This document shows, piece by piece, positions 58,106 through 64,000 of a stretch of DNA of 64,000 nt. This DNA is from Argopecten irradians. Its lineage: Eukaryota; Mollusca; Bivalvia; Pectinida; Pectinidae. Position numbers and translations under genes: made by a program. A model generated the notes under the pieces. That model made no database searches. It worked only from the letters and a program-made list of their open reading frames with translations, and was not told the origin of the DNA. Each line of letters begins with the position of its first letter. Positions within the stretch are counted from its first letter, which is position 1. The DNA is taken from NCBI RefSeq assembly GCF_041381155.1, contig NC_091147.1, forward strand, positions 11,409,030 to 11,473,029. The letters are read 5' to 3'.

Positions 58106-59830
58106 GTCATCTGACCCGAAGGGTCAGGATGACCTATTTTATCATGCACCGTCCGTCGTCGTGCACCGTGCGTAAACTTTTCATTCAAACAACTTCTTCT
58201 CAATAACCGAAAGGCCAAGGGTACTGATATTTGGCCTGTAGCATGCTGGGACAAAGGGCTACCAAGTTTGTTCAAATGAATGACCTTGACCTTCATTCAA
58301 GGTCACAGGGGTCAAAAAGGCGAAAAGCTTTAAATAATTTCTTCTCAAGAACCAGTATGCCCAGGGTACTAATGACCTTGATTTTCATTCATGGTCACAT
58401 GGGTCAAAAAGGCTGAAATCTTTAAACGACCTCTCCTCAAGAACGGAAAGGCCCAGGATATTCATATTAGGCCTGCAGCATGCTGGGATAAAGTGCTACC
58501 AAGTTTGTTAAAATAAATGACCTTGACCTTCATTCAAGCTCACAGGGTCAAATAGGCTAAAAATCCTTTAAACAACTTCTTGTGAATAACTAATAGGCCA
58601 AGAGACCTAATATTGGGCCTGTGACATGCTAGGATGAAGGGCTATCATCTTCATTCAAGGTCACAGGGGTCAAAAGGCTGAAATCTTTAAACGACTTCTC
58701 AAGAACCATAAGGCTCAGAATACTCATATTGGGCCTGCAGCATGCTTGGATGAAGGGCTACCACGTTTGTTCAAATGAATAACCTTGACCTTCATTCAAG
58801 GTCACAGGGGTCAAATTTCCTAAAATATTTTAAACGACTTATTTAGAATAAGTAGGAGGTCTAGAGACCTGATATTGGTCCTTTGACATGCTTGAATGAA
58901 GGGCTATCAAGTTTGTTCAAATGAATGACCTTGATCTTCATTGAAGGTCACAGGGGTCAAATAGGCTTAAATCTTTAAACAACTTCTGGCCCAGGATACA
59001 TATTGGGCCTGCAGCACGCTGGGATGAAGGGCTACCAAGTTTGTTCAAATGAATGACCTTGACCTTCATTCAAGGTCACAGGGGTCAAAAAGGTTAAAAT
59101 CTTTAAAAGACTTCTTGAGCCCTGCAGGTAGGGCGTTAGAATTGTACCTGCTGCCCCTATTGCATGATCGTAAGAGGCGACTAAATTTAGGATCTTATCT
59201 TTTCTCTTCTTCCTAACTGCATTTATCTTTCCTAATGCCTCCCTTGGCACCGCCTCACGTTTGGCCTTGAGTTGAGCGTTCACCCCTGTGAGGAAGGCTC
59301 TGGGTTCTGTTACCTAACCAAGACACACCAAAGTCTATAAAAGTGGTAGTTTCTGCTCCTGCTTAGCGCTCAGCATACAGGGAGTGGACGACTGGTTCGC
59401 TCGTTGTCAGTATAATGTGACCGGGTTGGGTGTGTTGCTTGGTGTCTTCGGCGGCATGCTTCAGTGATATAGCACTATAAAAAGGTCAACAGTTCCACTA
59501 TACAGGAAGACACGACATGAATATACCGCAGTCTCCCAAAACACGCACCTCGCACAACATACACGCAGCACACCACATACATGGGAGTCCGTCCTTATAT
59601 GACCATAGCTGTTAATAGGACGTTAATTAATCAAACAAACAAACAAAAATTGAGAATAACTAGGAGGCCTAGAGACCTGATATTGGGCCTGTGACATGAA
59701 GGGCTACCATGTTTGTTCAAATGAATGACCTTGATCTTCATTCGAGGTCAAATATGCCAAAATCTTTAAACGACTACATTGTATTGTGCTAATAGTCAGA
59801 TGACCGTTAAGGCCCATGTGCCTCTTGTTG
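58099..59830. mobile_element. Hairpin-ended element with approximately 150-bp tandem units
   Basis: Begins TTTTAGGTCATCTGACCC, and the next bases (58102-58133) fold back as a hairpin (GGTCATC.TGACCC with GGGTCAGGATGACC). Inside are repeated units with gggcctg.agcatgctggga, gggctaccaagtttgttcaa, atgaccttgaccttcattca and aggtcacaggggtcaaa. It ends agtcagatgaccgttaagg and cccatgtgcctcttgtt. It carries a nested rep-A copy (59120-59648), so it is older than that insertion. Confidence 0.75.
59120..59648 (+). mobile_element. Full-length rep-A nested in a tandem-unit element
   Basis: Sense, 529 bp. The head hairpin is GCAGGTA (59124-59130) and TACCTGC (59145-59151). The A-box-like word is at 59267-59278 and the B-box-like gggttctgt at about 59302; the tail is (CAAA)n. 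ttgag lies on both sides (59115-59119 and 59649-59653). Joining the flanks restores the host unit's cttcttgagaataac order, so both element borders are well defined here. Confidence 0.9.
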
Positions 59831-59984
59831 TATTGACGGATTAAGCACCACTTTATCCGGCAGAAGATATCGGTCAATATGTGGGACTATTGCAGCATAA
59901 AATGATTCTGGTCCTAGTAACCCTAGAGTATCAAGGATGACTGTTAAAAGGGGACACATCATTAATACACCACAGCAACACATT

Positions 59985-60704
59985 TTTAGGTCACCTGAGA
60001 CAAAGTCTCAAATTACCTATTCTAATCGCCTTTTGTCCGTAGTCGTCCGTCGTGTGTTCGTAAACAATTCACATTTTCGACTTCTCAAAAACCCATGAAG
60101 CAATTTCAATGAAATTTTGCCTTCTAAGGCATAAGGCCAATCAAAATTGTGAATAATATAACCCCCACCATGGGCTGTGGGAGGGGCCAAAGGGGGTCAA
60201 GTTTACATTAGTTTATATAGGAAAAACTAATTCATGAACATTATTTGCTTTGTTTTCGTAGGAAATTAGTCAAACTGGGTTAGAATTATTAGCCTGAGAA
60301 AGTATTTTAATATCATATCCATATTGGTCCTGGCTGACCCCCAGGAGCCAGAGGGGCGGGCCAAAAGAGGTCAAATTAGCTAACTTTCAAAAAAATCTTT
60401 CTTCTGAATTGACAGATTCGATGGAACCAAATACTCTGCATAGATTGAAGGTCTTAAGGCGCTTTAAAAAATGCGCCAATTTCATGGCCCTGGGATCTCG
60501 GATTTTCCCCTAGGGGAGTCAAATTTACTATAGTTTATAAAGAAAAAACAAATTTATGAGTCAAACTGGGTTAGAATTATTAGCCTACAATAGCATTTTA
60601 ACACCGTATCCATATTAGTCCTAGGGAGGGATGGGGTCAAATGGATAAAATGGCTAAAATTTCAAAAATCTTCTTCTGAATTCACAGGTTTTAGAGTTAT
60701 ATTT
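59985..60704 (+). mobile_element. Hairpin-ended element, second copy type
   Basis: Opens with ttttaggtcacctgagac, which can fold back on the following gtctcaaattacc, then tagtcgtccgtcgtgtgttc and cttctcaaaaacccatgaag. The body shares attagtcaaactgggttaga, catatccatattggtcctg and the aaaaatctt(t)cttctgaatt block with 54307-55505 in the same orientation. Confidence 0.7.
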
Positions 60705-60705
60705 T

Positions 60706-61005
60706 TACAAGAGGCCCAAGAGGCCTTGACGGTTACCTGAGTGCTGATACAGAAAGAGCATTGCAAAGTTGGTTCAAATCTGTAAAAAGTATTTACGAAT
60801 TAGAATAAAGTTTACACTTGAACTTTCGTATTAGAACTTTTATCTGTTGTTTGTTTTTTTTCATTTTGATAGTAAGTGTATTATGTTACAAAACCTTATA
60901 CTTAAAATTCCAATTTGCTTTGCCAACTTTAAACAACAAAACCAAACTAGAAGTCAGTCAATGATTTTATGAATTTCACTTTTTAATCTATGAAGATTAT
61001 TTATT
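60706..61005 (-). repeat. Inverted copy of 55217-55505
   Basis: From acaagaggcccaagaggcct to tttttaatctatgaag, this is the complement of the segment ending at 55505 (agattaaaaagtgaaattta to gggcctcttgt), about 290 bp, with moderate divergence. The two form a large inverted pair 5.2 kb apart. Confidence 0.8.
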
Positions 61006-63617
61006 TCATCAAACGATCACTTTGATTCATATACGTTAATGATGAAGTTTCACTGTTAAAGGAAATTGTGATGTATTCACGATCTCGTTTGCAGATCTGA
61101 TAAGTATTCGTCTGTGTGATATCGTTGGTAGTAGTTGCAATTAGATGACCGACTTTTATTATCTGGACATCGTGACGTAATCATTTTGAGATGATGTAAA
61201 TATCACATCTTTACGGTTTTCTTAGTGCAGAAGTACTCGTTACAGCTAACCATTAAATGGCTTTGTGTCCAGTGGCGGCGAATTGACCACGTTCTTGGTG
61301 GTAATGAGATCACAGGGGACTATGGCCTTATAGCAATCAGTCACCCAAAGTACTTGTAGAAATAAATGAAAATTACTAGTTCGGACAAGAAAACATTCTT
61401 ATGGTAAAGGTGGCGTCAGATGATCATACTAAAATGTGTCTGAAAAAATATTGCCAGGTATTCGTCTCACCACTTTGTGGAAGAAACACTGCGGACACAG
61501 ACGGCTCTGTAATTAAACAGAATGTCGGATGTATCAGCTATTTTCAGAATAAGACTTCTGAGTTGGTATGCGGGTCTTCTTACGTTAGATTATACAGAAA
61601 CGTAAACCCCATTATCAATATCATTCCATACTTATAATGTTGAGCAATGGATATATAGAGAGTGGGTTTGATCAGTTTACATGTTAATTAAATAATCCAC
61701 AGGGAATATCCTTAAAAAATAAAGACTAGCTGTAAAATCATCGCTTCTTCTAGCACAAGTTCTCTTTTTTGTCTGTATAAAGCGTATTCCAATGTTGAAA
61801 AGAGAAATATTGAATGGACAATACGTGAATAATAATATTTTAGATTACTTTAAAGTAAAACATCGGGGTAAATTGCTCTAAAACAGCCATTTGTTAATTG
61901 AATTAAAATATTAAAATTAATTTACAGACAAGTTTTATTCATTTGTAGTTATAAGTTAGAAAGTATCTTAAAAACTGTTTGTTATTATAATAGTTAAGCA
62001 TTACTTGAACGCAACTGGATATTTCCCTTTGGTTTTACAGCCAAAGACATTGCTAAACCCAACAGCTATAAAAATCTATCTTTAACTGTTTCATTTGTTT
62101 CTGGCGTTATGATTGAGTGATAAGACATTTTCTAAACCATCATATCTCCCATGCTTATATAATATGACTGAAGGCAAGGCCTTAAAGGGCGCAGCCAGAT
62201 GTTTCAGTAATCATTAATTGTACAATGTTAAAAAGAGCAATTTACGGAAATAACGGCGCCAAATTTTCTGTTTATTTTTTATTCTTATATTCACACTCTA
62301 TTCTTGTCCCAAAACCCGTATTTATAGAATGAAGTAATTTTATTTCTGTAACAGATATTCCATTTGTCCAGTCGGTTATACTTGAATGTGGTCTAAATCA
62401 CTTGAACGTTTGCAAATAAAGAACGAAAGCAACTAATCTTCTGTCGGATGAAGATTACGTTTGTTAGATCATAAGAGCGTTTGAACCGCACAATTAAATA
62501 CACTGTAATGAGCTTACTTCAAAGCTCCATATCCATAGTGATTAGCCACCCCATATGTATTAAAAATGACGGCCGCAAACTGAAGCTGTCAGTGTGTAAG
62601 ATTGAATTTTGAGGATTGTTTTTTTCTTACTTTTTCGTGTATGTGTTACCTTAGAAGTGGTTCGCACTTCGTACCCTTATCATTATTTATGATTATAGAA
62701 TGAGAGGGTTTGGGGCCTCTTATCCTTTCCTGCCGAAAACCGATATAACCATTTTTGGCTAATTCTTAAGCTAGTTCAGCGTATATGGAATATACCTATT
62801 TAACATCAGCTTCCCGTATTTTCTGAGTTATTCTATTACAAGGAGACACAGCACAAATATATTCATCCTTCTACAACATACAGAGATCCACACACAATAC
62901 ATTGCAATTATGGAAGGCTGTCCTTAAATTATCCTGGATTAATCTGTTATATCATATTAAATTCCGATGTAGGTCAGTTTGATGAGGTTTTCATATCTTA
63001 AGAGACACAAAACACATCAAATAAAAGACAAATAGAAAAGAAAAAATCCTAAAATACGTTCCCTGATTTCATATCTGCATTTTTCAAGACAATTACATCA
63101 TCTCATATCTAGTTACATTTCGGGGTAAACGTAACTTTAGATAACAGTAGATGTATATGGAAACTAATTAAGTAATATAGATAATCTATGGTATGTCTCG
63201 TAAAAGAAACACGTATTCTAAATACTTTTGATATACGTTTACTGAGCACTGTATAGATGAACAGAAGCGAAATACTGAAAGGCAGTTTATTTCCAGACAG
63301 GTAGCTTATACCATTCCGCTAACACACGAGAACAAAAAGCCAGTATGAAATATGTATGTAACTAACGTCAGAAACGTAAAGACTTTTGTGTGGAGAGACG
63401 GTCAATTAACCAAAGCGTTCATATTGTACGGCCTTAATAGACTGTCCAATAGTAGCCACACGCTGACCAATGTATGATATGCCGCGCATAAATCTGACGC
63501 CTTTAAAGTGATATTGGCAATCATACACAGAAAGTGCTGACGACATAACATTTATCGTATCCTCGTGGAAAAGCTGGTCGTAACATTTTTTATATTTTTA
63601 ATTCATGCTTTTTCTTA
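61006..63617. other. No recognisable genes; one old rep-A scrap
   Basis: AT-rich DNA. 62835-62940 contains diverged sense rep-A words (aaggagacacagcac, aatatattcatccttct, acaatacattgcaatt, ggaaggctgtcctta). A 78-codon frame at 61401-61637 is unrecognised. As this region precedes a promoter, it may hold upstream regulatory DNA; no specific site was identified. Confidence 0.35.
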
Positions 63618-63660
63618 GGTAACCCGTGTTACCCCCGCAGACCTGGCGGGGTATATATAA
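63618..63660 (+). promoter_or_regulatory. Core promoter with consensus TATA box
   Basis: TATATATAA at 63652-63660 in a locally GC-rich setting (ctggcggggtatatataagg). About 20 bp upstream is a perfect 6+6 inverted repeat, GGTAAC-CCGT-GTTACC (63618-63633), a possible dimeric factor site. It is followed at the expected distance by an exon-like segment with a consensus splice donor. This is the best host-gene signal in the window. Confidence 0.65.
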
Positions 63661-63681
63661 GGCGTTAGAGGTGGAGTAGTA

Positions 63682-63764
63682 TTGTAAGCGGTGCCATCGT
63701 GTACGAAACATCTCGTGGTCAAGTCTCTATAGGAATAAGGCAGCACGATACCGCCACATTTAAG
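63682..63764 (+). other. Predicted non-coding first exon
   Basis: Transcription would start about 63682, 25-30 bp past the TATA box. The segment ends at a perfect donor AAG|GTAAGT (exon end 63764). It contains no ATG-initiated frame of note, so it would be 5' untranslated. The rest of the gene would lie to the right of the window. Confidence 0.5.
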
Positions 63765-64000
63765 GTAAGTGCTCATCAGCTCTTCGTGTAGTTCTCAGAG
63801 ATGAAAATGGAAAATCTTATCAAAGGTTTAAAGTTATTTTTTAGAGAAACTATGGAATTACATGTACCACGTTGTTAATTTCTGAAAGTCAAAAAGGCTG
63901 AAATCAGCCAATCGGCTGAGGATTTTCATCTCTGATTCATATAGCATACTAGTATTTAACTAAACTTAACTTTACTGACTAAATGTAATTATTTCGTTTT
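63765..64000 (+). other. Start of a presumed intron with a foldback
   Basis: Contains a perfect 14-bp inverted repeat, tcagagatgaaaat at 63795-63808 and its complement at 63922-63935, enclosing 113 bp. A second small stem, tcagccaatcggctga, lies just inside. It could be a small foldback element. Confidence 0.5.

Noticed and set aside
61401..61637. 78-codon frame with six Cys as a possible secreted peptide
   Set aside because: No signal peptide, no splice context and no family resemblance; the length is compatible with chance.

Overview
This window looks like AT-rich, repeat-dense animal DNA. The repeat families and general style suggest a marine bivalve mollusc, possibly a scallop-like species. 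That placement rests on recognising repeats from memory and is an inference. I see no bacterial-style gene organisation and no complete ordinary host gene. Almost every long reading frame belongs to a transposable element or is unrecognised. The one clear host-type signal is a core promoter with a short first exon at the right edge (63.65-63.76 kb).

Layout. 0-2.15 kb: featureless AT-rich DNA. 2.2-8.6 kb: nearly identical 2.5-kb units in tandem, each starting with an antisense copy of an approximately 530-bp SINE-like repeat called rep-A here. 8.6-14.0 kb: several stretches read as letter-by-letter interleavings of two different sequences (tandem unit or pogo-type gene with rep-A), most likely a chimeric assembly consensus. 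15.4-19.0 kb: remains of a pogo/DDE_1 transposase-like gene ending in a PHD-like finger, split by rep-A insertions. 19-22.4 kb: rep-A patchwork and a piggyBac-type C-terminal zinc finger. 23.1-24.6 kb: a Tc1 (DD34E) transposon with both terminal inverted repeats but a frameshifted transposase. 24.9-30.2 kb: a piggyBac N-terminal fragment, a TTAA-flanked MITE and a complete-looking piggyBac transposase gene (28.2-29.9 kb, minus strand) inside a segment bounded by identical 35-bp direct repeats. 30-48.5 kb: many rep-A copies, a second TTAA MITE and tandem repeats. 54-61 kb: a tRNA-derived SINE and a family of elements with hairpin or palindromic ends and internal tandem units, one carrying a nested rep-A copy. 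At 57.36-58.1 kb there is an unrecognised reading frame broken by two stop codons.

How the parts relate. Rep-A behaves like a LINE-mobilised SINE. Its right end in sense orientation is a (CAAA)n tail, several copies are 5'-truncated, and two truncated copies have clear target-site duplications (16 bp and 7 bp). The TTAA MITEs may depend on piggyBac-type transposases, of which three remains are present, but their ends do not visibly match the intact element. I found no convincing new multi-gene system. The best leads are the interleaved consensus, the 35-bp direct repeats and helically spaced octamers beside the intact piggyBac, the broken unknown frame at 57.4 kb, and a perfect 40-bp palindrome at 17.1 kb.
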